Shown here piece after piece: positions 1 to 8,275 of a stretch of DNA of 33,887 nucleotides; position 1 is the first letter of the stretch; each line of letters begins with the position of its first letter. Made by a program: the position numbers and the translations under genes. The notes beneath the pieces are model-generated. The model saw only the letters and a program-made list of their open reading frames with translations. It was not told the origin of the DNA and did not search any database. This DNA comes from Rhodocyclales bacterium (GTDB taxonomy: Bacteria > Pseudomonadota > Gammaproteobacteria > Burkholderiales > Rhodocyclaceae): contig JACRIX010000059.1 in NCBI GenBank assembly GCA_016215645.1, positions 1-33,887 of the forward strand. The letters are read 5' to 3'.

Positions 1-1167
1 GAGCATGGTCAGCACGCGGGCCAGCGGGCCGACCTGGGCCACCTTGCCGTAGAAGGTCGGCGACTTGAGCCAGGAATACTTGGCGTCGTCCTTGAAGTCG
101 GTGTAGTTGGGCTTGGTCTCGCCCTGGTAGGGATGCAGCGCGCCGCCCTTGGAGTAGTCGTACCAGGAATGCTTGACCGATTCCTCGACGCCCTTGGTGA
201 AGTACTCGTCGCCGAACTTGGTGAATGGCTTGAACTTGGCCAGGTCGCCGCCTTCGATGAAACCGCCGGGCAGGGCGAATTTGGTGCCCTTGGTATCGAG
301 CGGGATGTCCGGCACCGCGAGGTAGTTGGTGACGCCCTTGCCAATCTTGGTCCAGTCGGCATAGAAGGCGCCGACCGCGGCGACGTCGATCAGGTACACG
401 TTCTTGACGAAGTCCGAAAGCTCGTCGATGAAGCCCTTGATCGCCATCAGGCGCTCGACGGTCAGCACCGCCTGCGAATCTGTGGCGATCGGATTGGCGA
501 CGCCGCCCACCGCCACGTTCTGGATGTGCGGGGTCTTGGCGCCCAGTATCGATACGATCTTGTTGGCCTTGCGCTGCACTTCCAGCGCCTGCAGGTAGTG
601 CGCGACGGCCATCAGGTTGACTTCGGGCGAAAGCTTCATCGCCGGGTGGCCCCAGTAGCCGTTGGTGAAAATGCCGAGCTGGCCGCCATTGACGAAGTGC
701 TTGAGCCGTTCGTGGGTCTTGCGCATCTCGTGCTTGTTGTTGAGGCTCCACGACGACAGGCTCTCGCCCAGCGCGGCCGCCTTGTCCGGATCGGCCTTGA
801 GCGCCGAGGTGACATCGACCCAGTCGAGCGCCGAGAGGTGGTAGAAATGCACGATCTGGTCGTGCACCGCATGGGCCAGGATGATCAGGTTGCGGATGTA
901 CTGGGCGTTGAGCGGCACTTCCATGTTGAGGGCATTCTCCACCGCACGCACCGAGGTGATGGCATGCACCGTGGTGCACACGCCGCAGATGCGCTGGGTG
1001 ATGGCCCAGGCGTCGCGCGGGTCGCGGCCGAGCAGGATCAGTTCGACGCCACGCCACATCTGGCCGGAGGACCATGCCTTCCTGACGCGGCCGCCATCCA
1101 CGTCGACGTCGATGCGCAGGTGGCCCTCGATACGGGTGATCGGATCTATCGTTACGCGCTTGGACAT
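1..1167 (-). CDS. hybC: [NiFe] hydrogenase large subunit, Hyb type (3' end missing)
   Basis: This is the catalytic subunit of a membrane-bound uptake hydrogenase, which holds the Ni-Fe(CN)2CO site and oxidises H2 on the periplasmic side. The reading frame is open from ATG 1167 to the left edge, giving 389 residues of an expected 560-600. The N-terminus reads MSKRVTIDPITRIEGH, and the first nickel-binding motif RICGVC is at residues 59-64 (Cys61, Cys64). The second motif (DPCxxC) and the C-terminal maturation peptide lie outside the window. A GGAGA ribosome site precedes the start, 24 bp after hybB. It has no signal peptide, as expected for a subunit exported together with its Tat-bearing small subunit. 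Family assignment is very secure. The Hyb (group 1c-like) subtype rests mainly on operon order. Confidence 0.95.
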   Translation of the reverse strand, partial: MSKRVTIDPITRIEGHLRIDVDVDGGRVRKAWSSGQMWRGVELILLGRDPRDAWAITQRICGVCTTVHAITSVRAVENALNMEVPLNAQYIRNLIILAHAVHDQIVHFYHLSALDWVDVTSALKADPDKAAALGESLSSWSLNNKHEMRKTHERLKHFVNGGQLGIFTNGYWGHPAMKLSPEVNLMAVAHYLQALEVQRKANKIVSILGAKTPHIQNVAVGGVANPIATDSQAVLTVERLMAIKGFIDELSDFVKNVYLIDVAAVGAFYADWTKIGKGVTNYLAVPDIPLDTKGTKFALPGGFIEGGDLAKFKPFTKFGDEYFTKGVEESVKHSWYDYSKGGALHPYQGETKPNYTDFKDDAKYSWLKSPTFYGKVAQVGPLARVLTML

Positions 1168-1191
1168 TTTTCTGTCTCCATCCCTATTTAT

Positions 1192-2352
1192 TTATTTGAC
1201 TGCCTGCAGTTCTTCCCGGGGCAGTACCGGAAAGCGACGGGTGATGATGATGTAACCGAGAACCTCGACGGCGAACATGCCGGCGGTGACCAGCACTTCG
1301 GCTAGCGTCGGGAAGTAGCTGAAATCGCCGCCGGTCTCATAGCCGATGAGGAAGCCGGAAAGGCGCATCAGCGATCCACCCAGCATCAGCAGCACCCCGG
1401 CGAGGAACAGCCGGGCCGGGTTACGGCGGTTGGACTCGGCACCGATCAGGATCAGCGGTGCGATGAAGCAGGCCATTTCCAGCCAGAACATCAGGGCCTG
1501 CACAGAGGGCTCGACGGCCCGGCCAAGGGTGCCGCGCATCAGCACGTCGCCGAGGCGGACCACGATGAACACCGCGAGGACGCCGAGCATGATCTTCGCC
1601 ATCGGTGTCAGCATGTGGGTTTCCAGCTTGCGTCGATAGGCTGTGGAGGTCAGGCAGGACTCGAACAGCACCACCGCGTAGCCCATGAAGATCGCCGAGA
1701 GCAGGTAGAGCAACGGCAGCGCCGGCGTCTGCCACAGCGGATGCACCTGGCCTCCCAGCACCACCAGCAGCGTACCGAGTGATGACTGGTGCATCATCGG
1801 CAGCACGGTGCCCAGCGCGATGATGAAGAACATCAGCTTGCTGACCTTGCGGCGGGCGTCATCCTTGCCGAGTTTCTCGAAAACCACGGGCGAGAACTCG
1901 ATCCACATCACCACGATGTAGAGCGTGATGCAGACCGCCACCTCGAACATCACCGAATTCGGATTGATCGACCAGGGCCAGAACATGTTCCAGACATTCC
2001 ACCAGCGGCCCAGGTCGAACATCACCCCGGCACCGGCCAGCGTGTAGCCGAACAGGCTGGCCAGCAGGGCCGGACGAACCAGCGGGTGGTACTCGCCCTT
2101 GTTGAAGATGTACACCAGCATCGCCACCGAAAAGCCGCCGCAGGCAAAGGCCGAGCCGATCACCACATCGACCGCGATCCAGATGCCCCACGGGTAGCCG
2201 TCGTTGAGCGCGGTCACCGCGCCGAGCCCGAAGAGGAAGCGCACCATCAGGATCGCCGCCATCAGCGCGATCAGCACGCCGCAACTCAGGGTCACGATAT
2301 TGACCAGGCCGCCGCCGACCGGCGCCGGTGCTGCGTAATGATTATTGGCCAC
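1192..2352 (-). CDS. hybB: Hydrogenase membrane subunit HybB (NrfD/PsrC family)
   Basis: This polytopic inner-membrane protein of the NrfD/PsrC family passes electrons from the hydrogenase FeS subunits to the quinone pool. It has 386 residues and about nine or ten hydrophobic helices. It carries conserved-looking stretches such as NDGYPWGIWIAVDV near residue 50 and FDLGRWWN near residue 110. I chose the GTG start at 2352 because GGGAGG sits 8 nt upstream. An ATG 45 nt further upstream lies deep inside hybA and lacks such a site. With the GTG start, the gene overlaps the hybA stop by 11 bp, which suggests translational coupling. HybB has no haem-ligand pattern of the HyaC cytochrome b type, so the operon is Hyb-like rather than Hya-like. 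Confidence 0.93.
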   Translation of the reverse strand: MANNHYAAPAPVGGGLVNIVTLSCGVLIALMAAILMVRFLFGLGAVTALNDGYPWGIWIAVDVVIGSAFACGGFSVAMLVYIFNKGEYHPLVRPALLASLFGYTLAGAGVMFDLGRWWNVWNMFWPWSINPNSVMFEVAVCITLYIVVMWIEFSPVVFEKLGKDDARRKVSKLMFFIIALGTVLPMMHQSSLGTLLVVLGGQVHPLWQTPALPLLYLLSAIFMGYAVVLFESCLTSTAYRRKLETHMLTPMAKIMLGVLAVFIVVRLGDVLMRGTLGRAVEPSVQALMFWLEMACFIAPLILIGAESNRRNPARLFLAGVLLMLGGSLMRLSGFLIGYETGGDFSYFPTLAEVLVTAGMFAVEVLGYIIITRRFPVLPREELQAVK

Positions 2353-3409
2353 GGTCTTTACCTCCCTGCCCGGACGACTCGTCCTCGGGTTTGACATTGC
2401 GCCTGGCCACCCAGGTCATCGCGCCCAGCACCGCGAAGGGCATGATCAGGTTGCCGTAGAGGTTGTGCTGGATGGTTTCCGACATCGCCGCCGCGGCGTC
2501 CGGTCCAAGATTCGGCATGCCGAGCTTCTCGAAATTGACGCCGGAGAGCTTGAGCACCTGGGTGCCGCCGTACTCCTTCTCGCCATAGACATGCGGCAGA
2601 TACGTGCCGGCCCGGGTCTCGTAGCTCTGGTCGGGCTCGTCGCGCCAGCCGGCGCGCATCATCACACCCTTGCCGTCGGGCTTGCCCTGCAAAGCCTTTT
2701 CCTGCGCATGGCGCAGATGACCGCGCGGGAATCGGTTCATTTCACCGGGCTTCATCGCCAGCCGGCGCTTCGCCTCGGCCAGCAGGACCGAGGTCTTGCC
2801 GAACAGCGTGGCGCCGGTCGGGCAGACTTCGGCGCAGGCCGAGTAGTGGCCATCCTTGTGACGGTGGCGGCAGAGTTCGCACTTGCCGATGCGGCCGGTG
2901 GGCGAGTCGTACTGGTACTTCGGGATGCCGAAGGGACAGGCGGCAACGCAGTAGCGGCAGCCAATGCACTTGTCGGGGTTGTAGCCGACCACGCCGGTTT
3001 CCGGATCCTTGGTCATGGCCGAGACCGGGCAGGCCGAGACGCAGGACGGGTCCGCGCAGTGCATGCAGGAAGTCTTCATGAAGGCGAAGCCGTTCACCTC
3101 CTGGTCCTTGGCGTCCATGGTGCCGTTGCGGTACATCTTGATGATGTTGAAGGTGTAACCCGAGGTGTCGAGTGGCGTGTCCCACAGATGATCAACCGTG
3201 GAAAACTCCGCCGGGTTGTTGTTGGCCATCTTGCAGGCCGCGACGCAGGCCTTGCAACCGACGCAGAGGGTGGAGTCGTAGAGCAGGCCGAGCGCTTCCG
3301 GCGGCCGCGACCGGGTTTCCCGTGCAAAAGTCGGCGCCGACACGACGCCGGCCGTGGCTGCGGCTCCGCCCGCGAGGACTCCCCTGAGAAAATCTCGCCG
3401 GGTGCCCAT
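2342..3409 (-). CDS. hybA: Hydrogenase ferredoxin-like subunit HybA
   Basis: This periplasmic four-cluster iron-sulfur protein links the HybO/HybC dimer to HybB. It has 355 residues and begins with a Tat signal (RRDFLRG at 4-10, then an alanine-rich h-region ending near residue 29). Four cysteine groups follow: CVGCKACVAACK, CMHCADPSCVSACP, CIGCRYCVAACP, and a CELC...CAEVCP set with a longer spacer. Together they can ligate four [4Fe-4S] clusters. A hydrophobic segment near residues 318-335 (NLIMPFAVLGAMTWVA) looks like the C-terminal membrane anchor seen in E. coli HybA. It starts 2 bp after the hybO stop and its end overlaps hybB, so it is the second gene of the operon. Confidence 0.94.
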   Translation of the reverse strand: MGTRRDFLRGVLAGGAAATAGVVSAPTFARETRSRPPEALGLLYDSTLCVGCKACVAACKMANNNPAEFSTVDHLWDTPLDTSGYTFNIIKMYRNGTMDAKDQEVNGFAFMKTSCMHCADPSCVSACPVSAMTKDPETGVVGYNPDKCIGCRYCVAACPFGIPKYQYDSPTGRIGKCELCRHRHKDGHYSACAEVCPTGATLFGKTSVLLAEAKRRLAMKPGEMNRFPRGHLRHAQEKALQGKPDGKGVMMRAGWRDEPDQSYETRAGTYLPHVYGEKEYGGTQVLKLSGVNFEKLGMPNLGPDAAAAMSETIQHNLYGNLIMPFAVLGAMTWVARRNVKPEDESSGQGGKDRGQ

Positions 3410-3411
3410 GA

Positions 3412-4605
3412 TCAGGCTCCGGCCTTGTCTTCAGGCTTTGCGGCCTTCGTGCGTTCCGCTTCCTCGGCCGCATGCGACAAACCAAGGTTGCGCGTCAGCA
3501 TGATCGCCGCGCCGGCAGCGGCACCGGCCACCGCCGCGACGGCGGCAGCGGAGGCGAAGGACGCCGCCTTGCCCTGTGCTTCGACGATGCGCGGGTATTG
3601 CAGCGGCGGCGTGACATTGAGCATCTTGGCCACCTGGTGGATCGGCTTCTGGAAACCGACGCCCTTTTCCGAGCAGCCGATACAGGGGTGGCCGCAACCG
3701 ACCGGCCAGTTGTTCTCGCCGGCATCACCGAAGCCCAGGGTCGAGCAGTTGGCGTAGGTCTCGGGGCCCTTGCAGCCGAGCTTGTAGAGGCAATAGCCCT
3801 GGCGGTGGCCGCTGTCGCCGAACTCCATGGCAAAGCGGCCGGCGTCGAAATGGGCGCGGCGCTCGCAGTTTTCGTGGATCAGGCGCGAGTAGGCGAACTT
3901 GGGGCGACCCAGCTTGTCGAGTTCGGGCAACTTGCCGAAGGTGAGGAAGTGCACCACGGCGGCAAGGAAGTTGTAGGGGTTGGGCGGGCAGCCGGGTATG
4001 GTCATCACCGGTTTGCCGAGGATTTCCGCGACGCCCGCCGATCCGGTGGGGCTGGAATCCGATAGCGGTGAGATCGTCGATGGCATGCCGCCCCAGGAGG
4101 CGCAGGAGCCAATGGCGATCACCGCGGCGGCATCGGCCGCGCATTCCTTGAGCATGTCGATCGCGGTCTGGCCGCCGATCTTGCAGTAGATGCCGTTGGC
4201 CTTGGTCGGAATGGCACCCTCGACCACCAGCACGTACTTGCCCTTGTTGGCCTTCATCGCGGCTTTGCGCGCCGCTTCGGCCTGGTGGCCGGCGGCGGCC
4301 ATGAGGGTCTCGTGGTAGTCGAGCGAAATGACGTCGAGAATGAGTTTTTCCAGGGTCGGGTGCTCGGCGCGCAGCAGCGACTCCGAACAACCCGTGCATT
4401 CCTGGAAGTGCAGCCAGATCACCGACGGCCGCCTGGCTGCCTCGATCGCCTTGGCCACCGCCGCCTCGGCACCGGCCGGCAGGCCCAGCGTGGCGGCCAC
4501 CGTGGCGCAGAACTGCAGGAATTCGCGCCGCGGCATGTCCAGGCGCCGTTCGACATCCCGCAGCGTTTCGCGGCCGGTATCGAAGATTTCGTTGAGATTG
4601 CCCAT
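3412..4605 (-). CDS. hybO: [NiFe] hydrogenase small subunit, Hyb type
   Basis: This electron-transfer subunit has 397 residues. The Tat motif PRREFLQF is at 25-32, after a long n-region, and a C-terminal hydrophobic helix (about 345-370) acts as membrane anchor. Proximal-cluster ligands include Cys70 and Cys73 in QECTGCSES and Cys168 in GSCASWGG. The distal-cluster motif HENCERR and the medial-cluster region (CGHPCIGC) are present. The two extra cysteines that mark oxygen-tolerant enzymes are absent: Gly72 and Gly173 occupy those positions. This predicts a standard, oxygen-sensitive enzyme. The ATG at 4605 is preceded by GGGGGA. An alternative Met24 would still leave a Tat signal, but lacks a comparable ribosome site. 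It is the first gene of the hyb operon, behind a sigma-54-type promoter. Confidence 0.95.
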   Translation of the reverse strand: MGNLNEIFDTGRETLRDVERRLDMPRREFLQFCATVAATLGLPAGAEAAVAKAIEAARRPSVIWLHFQECTGCSESLLRAEHPTLEKLILDVISLDYHETLMAAAGHQAEAARKAAMKANKGKYVLVVEGAIPTKANGIYCKIGGQTAIDMLKECAADAAAVIAIGSCASWGGMPSTISPLSDSSPTGSAGVAEILGKPVMTIPGCPPNPYNFLAAVVHFLTFGKLPELDKLGRPKFAYSRLIHENCERRAHFDAGRFAMEFGDSGHRQGYCLYKLGCKGPETYANCSTLGFGDAGENNWPVGCGHPCIGCSEKGVGFQKPIHQVAKMLNVTPPLQYPRIVEAQGKAASFASAAAVAAVAGAAAGAAIMLTRNLGLSHAAEEAERTKAAKPEDKAGA

Positions 4606-4662
4606 TTGCTGTCCCCCTGATTGCCGGGCCGCGCGCGGGCCCGAATTTTAGGAGAGGCAAAC

Positions 4663-4677
4663 GCAAGTCCCGGGCCA
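4663..4677 (-). promoter_or_regulatory. Sigma-54-type promoter of the hyb operon
   Basis: Read on the minus strand, the site is TGGCCCGGGACTTGC, matching the sigma-54 consensus TGGCACG-N4-TTGC at all but one position. The invariant GG and GC are exactly 10 bp apart. Transcription would start about 12 nt downstream of the GC, near 4652, leaving a leader of about 46 nt with the GGGGGA ribosome site. Known [NiFe] hydrogenase operons are often driven by sigma-54 with HoxA/HupR-type activators. No such activator gene is in this window. Confidence 0.65.
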
Positions 4678-4719
4678 GATTAGGGATTTTCTCTGCAGCC
4701 ATAATCATTCAATGGCTTG

Positions 4720-4732
4720 CGAAGATTTGATT
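4720..4732 (-). promoter_or_regulatory. Possible IHF site upstream of the hyb promoter
   Basis: On the minus strand the site reads AATCAAATCTTCG, one mismatch from the IHF consensus WATCAANNNNTTR. It lies about 70-80 bp upstream of the predicted start, where IHF usually bends DNA between a sigma-54 promoter and its enhancer. The motif is short and common in AT-rich DNA, so this is only suggestive. Confidence 0.3.
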
Positions 4733-4783
4733 TCCACCTAAAGCAATTAAAACGGATACCTGCTTGTCGCTTTGCTAACCACC

Positions 4784-6121
4784 CTACCTGATGAACGAAA
4801 GCAGCAGGCCCAGCACGGCGCAGACGCCGATCACTTTCATGATGTCGGCCTTGTACTTCCACAGCGCCACGAATGCCGCAATCGCGATCAGCACCGGCAA
4901 CCATTCAACGGGCCCGGCGAAGGGCGCCGCGTCGGTCCCCTTGGGCCAGAAGGTATGCCAGGCGAAAAAGGCCGCCAGGTTGAGGATGACGCCCACCACC
5001 GCCGCGGTGATCGCCGTCAGCGGCGCGGTGAATTTGAGCTCGCCGCGCGTGGCCTCGACCAGCGGGCCGCCGACGAGGATGAACAGGAAACTGGGCAGGA
5101 AGGTGAACAAGGTCGCCACGGTGGCACCGGCCAGGCCCGAGGCCACGGCACCGCCGGCGACGGCCTTGGTCACCCCGCCGACATAGCCGACCCAGGTTAC
5201 GATCATGATCAGCGGACCGGGCGTGGTCTCGCCCAGCGCCAGCCCATCCATCATCTGCGGACCGCTGAGCCATCCGTAGTGCTCGACACCGCCCTGATAC
5301 ACGTAGGGCAGCACGGCATAGGCGCCGCCGATGGTGAGGAAGGCCGCCTTGGTAAAGAAATCGCCCATGTGCCACAGATCGGGAATGCCCCGGATCGACA
5401 GCATTGCCGCTGCCCAGACGGCGACGAAAGCGCCGAGCATCAGGGTCAGCCCGCCCCAGGTAAAGCGGGCGTGGTCGGGTGGCGGCGTGTGGTCGTCGAT
5501 CAGTGCCGGCCCATAGCCCTTGTGTGCGCCACCATGGCCGCCACCGCCGGAGAACTTCGACGGCATCAGCTTGCCGCCGATCGCACCAAGCACGCCGGCC
5601 GCAAGCACGATCCACGGAAATTCGATGTGGAAGAAGAAAATGCCGACGAAGGCCAGCGCCGAAATACCCATCAGCACACCATTGCGCACGGCGCGCGAGC
5701 CGATGCGCCAAGCGGCGAACACCACCACGGCGACCACCGCCGGCTTGATGCCGTAGAACACGCCTTGCACCGACGGCAAGTCACCGAAAGCCAGATACAG
5801 CCCGGCCAGCAGTGACAGCAGGCCGAAGGCCGGCAGGAAGAACAGCAGCCCGGCCATCAGACCGCCGCGCAGGCCGTGCAGCAGCCAGCCGGTGTAGATC
5901 GCCAGTTGGCAGGCCTCGGGCCCGGGAAGCAGCATGCAGTAGTTGAGCGCGTGAAGGAAACGCTGCTCGGAAATCCAGCGCCGGCGCTCGACCAGCTCCT
6001 GGTGCATGATCGCGATCTGCCCGGCCGGGCCGCCGAAGCTGATGAAGCCGAGCTTGAACCAGAAGCGCAGGGCGTCAACGAAGCTTGGCGCCGGGGGTGC
6101 GGTCAGTGCGATGTCAGTCAT
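4784..6121 (-). CDS. chrA: Chromate efflux transporter ChrA (CHR family)
   Basis: This inner-membrane transporter expels chromate and gives chromate resistance. It is 446 residues long, the usual size of the two-domain proteobacterial ChrA. The N-terminal half carries [14 protein letters not shown] near residues 22-35, and the second half a related but diverged element ([18 protein letters not shown]). Both fall within strings of hydrophobic helices. A glycine- and histidine-rich linker with GGGGHGGAH lies between the halves, near residues 200-210. The ATG at 6121 overlaps the chrB stop by 8 bp, so translation is probably coupled. Sulfate is a possible alternative substrate in the wider family, but the adjacent chrB favours chromate. 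Confidence 0.93.
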   Translation of the reverse strand: MTDIALTAPPAPSFVDALRFWFKLGFISFGGPAGQIAIMHQELVERRRWISEQRFLHALNYCMLLPGPEACQLAIYTGWLLHGLRGGLMAGLLFFLPAFGLLSLLAGLYLAFGDLPSVQGVFYGIKPAVVAVVVFAAWRIGSRAVRNGVLMGISALAFVGIFFFHIEFPWIVLAAGVLGAIGGKLMPSKFSGGGGHGGAHKGYGPALIDDHTPPPDHARFTWGGLTLMLGAFVAVWAAAMLSIRGIPDLWHMGDFFTKAAFLTIGGAYAVLPYVYQGGVEHYGWLSGPQMMDGLALGETTPGPLIMIVTWVGYVGGVTKAVAGGAVASGLAGATVATLFTFLPSFLFILVGGPLVEATRGELKFTAPLTAITAAVVGVILNLAAFFAWHTFWPKGTDAAPFAGPVEWLPVLIAIAAFVALWKYKADIMKVIGVCAVLGLLLSFIR

Positions 6122-7025
6122 GCGCCTTCTCCAGCTGGAAATTCTTGTAAAGGCCATCGAACACGCGTCCGGCCTCGGCCAGCAGTTTGTCGTCGTCGGC
6201 CGCCGACTCGCGCCAGCCGGCCAGCACGGCCTCGACGCCCGCCGCCTCGGCCACGGGCACGCCGCCGACATCGAGAAAATGCACCAGGGCGCCGATGCGC
6301 GCCAGGGCCGGATCCTCGTCGAGCGCAAAGCTCGCTGCCAGCACCTCGAAGCTCACACGCCCAGCGACATGCGTGAAGGGCGCGCCGTCGAAGTCGAACC
6401 CAACTACCGACTTCGGGCACTTCTTCGGGTTGTCGAGCCAGAGAAACCTGGCCTTGCGATCGATGAAGCGCCGAATCAACCACGCCGAGGCCAGGCGATC
6501 GACCCAGAGGTTCTTGCGCGTGGCCCAGGTTCGGCCCTGAAAGTCGGCGCTGGCGAGACGGCGAATTCCGCCCCTGGCCGAGATCGGCTCACCCTCCGCC
6601 ATCGCCTCCAGCCTTGCCAATGCATCCAGGGCCTGACGCTGGGCCTCGCCGGGAAAGTAGTCTATGGCGAGCAAGCGCTTGACGTCGCGACGCAAGGATT
6701 GCACGGCCTTGGGCTCGCCGGCATTGGCCTGCGCAAGCCGCTCCATGATCAAAGCATAGTCGGAACTGCGGTCGAAGAGCGCCGCCAACCCGGCCCGCTG
6801 GCGATCGTCGCGGCCATCCAGCCGGTAGATCTCCGCCTTGCCTTGCGTGCCGTGCACGTCGGCGGCTATCTGCCCCAGGGCCAGTGCATGCTCCGGAACA
6901 TCCGGCAGCAAATACACCCCGTCGCGCAGTGTCGCGCAGCCGAGGCTGCGCAGGGCGCGCCAAAGCCGCATGCGGCCGGCCCCTTGGCGGGTGGGCAAGC
7001 TGACAAACAAGGCAAGAAAGCGCAT
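6114..7025 (-). CDS. chrB: Chromate resistance protein ChrB
   Basis: ChrB is required for or regulates chromate resistance. In several bacteria it has been described as a chromate-responsive repressor of its own operon. The protein is 303 residues with the usual two-part organisation. Residues about 1-150 are a basic, helical N-terminal region. The C-terminal ChrB domain begins near TWATRKNLWVDRLASAWLIRRFID and contains FDFDGAPFTH and a conserved-looking LVHFLDVGG. It starts at ATG 7025 with GAGG 9 nt upstream and overlaps chrA by 8 bp. The near-palindrome at 7063-7089 lies at its promoter and is a natural candidate for autoregulation, although direct DNA binding by this protein is an inference. 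Confidence 0.9.
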   Translation of the reverse strand: MRFLALFVSLPTRQGAGRMRLWRALRSLGCATLRDGVYLLPDVPEHALALGQIAADVHGTQGKAEIYRLDGRDDRQRAGLAALFDRSSDYALIMERLAQANAGEPKAVQSLRRDVKRLLAIDYFPGEAQRQALDALARLEAMAEGEPISARGGIRRLASADFQGRTWATRKNLWVDRLASAWLIRRFIDRKARFLWLDNPKKCPKSVVGFDFDGAPFTHVAGRVSFEVLAASFALDEDPALARIGALVHFLDVGGVPVAEAAGVEAVLAGWRESAADDDKLLAEAGRVFDGLYKNFQLEKAHD

Positions 7026-7054
7026 ACGATCGACCTCGATGGTTCAATGTGATA

Positions 7055-7084
7055 ACTATACCTAATTTGTTAATCTGATTACAA
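7055..7084 (-). promoter_or_regulatory. Predicted sigma-70 promoter of chrBA
   Basis: On the minus strand a -10-like TATAGT (7055-7060) follows a -35-like TTGTAA (7079-7084) with an 18-bp spacer. The local sequence is strikingly AT-rich against a GC-rich background. The expected start near 7048 gives a leader of roughly 23 nt. The assignment is by motif only. Confidence 0.45.
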
Positions 7085-7089
7085 AATTA
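7063..7089. promoter_or_regulatory. 27-bp inverted repeat, candidate chr operator
   Basis: The left arm TAATTTGTTAATC (7063-7075) and the right arm GATTACAAAATTA (7077-7089) pair at 11 of 13 positions around a single central base. The palindrome covers the spacer and the -35 element of the predicted chrB promoter, the right position for a repressor site. ChrB is the obvious candidate binder. The B12-type regulator next door is a weaker alternative. Confidence 0.55.
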
Positions 7090-7363
7090 ATGGAGTGCGA
7101 CCGGCGTCGCGGCACATCGTGGGCATGCGCACAAGCCATCAATCGTCGTGACGTCGTTCTCACCAGGAACAGGCGCCGTGCGACTGACCTGAATCGCCTC
7201 CTCACGGCGTTCCCGTCACGCATTTTTCCCGGGAGGAAGACCTGCTGCGACAGACGCGCTACCGGAACCGCTCCGGGGCTGGTGGCGATCCCTGATGGGA
7301 AGCGGATTCGCAGGCAGCAGGCTGTCCAGCGACAGGCCGGCAAGCACGCCTCGACCGAGGCAA
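7090..7363. other. Intergenic stretch without a recognisable gene
   Basis: Together with the chr promoter this makes a 338-bp gap between chrB and the B12-type regulator. Several frames are open because of GC bias, but none gives a protein I recognise and none has a good ribosome site. A short hairpin, GCCTCG-ac-CGAGGC (7348-7361), lies just past the regulator's stop codon. It has no following T-run, so termination there is uncertain. Confidence 0.5.
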
Positions 7364-8275
7364 TCAGCCGCGGCGCGCCCGCAGCGTGTGAAGTTCCGCC
7401 GCCGCGTCGCCTATGTCGGCGAAAACACTCACGGCGAAAGGGATTCGGGGCAGACGGACAGCGCCGGTACCGCCGACCCAAATATCGACGTCCGGCGCAA
7501 TCCGCTCCCGTAGCTCCTCCAGGCAGGGGCGAATCTGCCGCGTCGGGAAAGCATCGCTGAACGACAGGCCAAGAACCTCGATGCGATACCTGTCGACAGC
7601 AGCGACGATATCGGCGAGTGGCATCTGCGCACCGAGATAAAGACAATCGGCCCCCGCTTCCAGGAACAGGCTGCGCGCCATGCAAATGCCCAGCGTATGC
7701 AACTCACCCGGTACCGTCGTCAGCAGCATTCGTGGGCTGCCGCCAGGCAATGCGAGACGGCGGCTGGCATTGTCCAGAATCGACTCGAGTACCCTGGAAA
7801 ACACATGTTCCTTGTACACCGGCAAGCCGCCATCCTTCCATTCGTTGCCAACGGCACGAATCAGGGGAACCGCGGTTGAAAGGATGAACCGGCGCAAACC
7901 GTTTGACAGCAGATCGCGCTCCAGAATCCGGTGCAGGCGTTGGACATCATGCGTCTTCAACGTGTCCATGGCGTCGGCGACGATAGTGGACACGATTCGA
8001 GACTGAAAAGCATCGCTCCTCGCACCCGCCGAACCGCCGGCGAGCGAAGCACGTCGCTCGGGCATGACCACTTCCGCCGGCCGCCTTCCGGCATCGATCA
8101 GACGCTTGATCGCGCGCAGGCGCTCGACCTGGGACTCCGGGTACAAGCGAGTTCCAGCGGGGTTCCGGATGGGCGAGGGAAAGCCGTAGCGGTCCTCCCA
8201 TTTACGCAGGACATCGCGACTCATGCCGGTTTCGCGCGCCACCAGTCCGATAGGTAAAAACCGCTCTTCCACCAT
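7364..8275 (-). CDS. MerR-type regulator with cobalamin-binding domain (CarH/LitR-like)
   Basis: This is a cytoplasmic transcription factor of 303 residues. A MerR-type winged helix occupies about 5-75 (GLVARETGMSRDVLRKWEDRYGF, then TRLYPESQVERL). The next part is a helical domain and then a B12-binding Rossmann fold. The adenosylcobalamin-capping motif W-x9-EH of CarH is intact (Trp146, Glu156, His157). The base-off B12 motif ExHxxG is intact (Glu191, His193, Gly196), with the SxS/SxL position at 238-240 and GG at 268-269. In Thermus CarH, light breaks the Co-C bond and a His next to the Trp then ligates cobalt; here that residue is Lys147. Light or B12 sensing is therefore plausible, but the photochemistry may differ. 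No carotenoid or photolyase genes are nearby. Its promoter must lie in 8276-8670. Confidence 0.85.
   Translation of the reverse strand: MVEERFLPIGLVARETGMSRDVLRKWEDRYGFPSPIRNPAGTRLYPESQVERLRAIKRLIDAGRRPAEVVMPERRASLAGGSAGARSDAFQSRIVSTIVADAMDTLKTHDVQRLHRILERDLLSNGLRRFILSTAVPLIRAVGNEWKDGGLPVYKEHVFSRVLESILDNASRRLALPGGSPRMLLTTVPGELHTLGICMARSLFLEAGADCLYLGAQMPLADIVAAVDRYRIEVLGLSFSDAFPTRQIRPCLEELRERIAPDVDIWVGGTGAVRLPRIPFAVSVFADIGDAAAELHTLRARRG

Noticed and set aside
133..1305. 390-codon open frame on the plus strand across the hydrogenase large subunit
   Set aside because: It is the complement of hybC, which has unambiguous catalytic motifs. The plus-strand product matches nothing.
4738..4775. AAAGC...GCTTT inverted repeat between chrA and the hyb operon as a terminator
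   Set aside because: Five-bp arms with a loop of more than 25 nt; not a plausible terminator.
7348..7361. Short hairpin GCCTCG-ac-CGAGGC after the B12-type regulator
   Set aside because: Six-bp stem with a two-base loop and no T-run, insufficient for a terminator call of its own.
7062..7685. Long open frame antisense to the end of the B12-type regulator and extending into the chrB gap
   Set aside because: Arginine- and proline-rich composition with no domain and no ribosome site. It follows from GC bias opposite a real gene.
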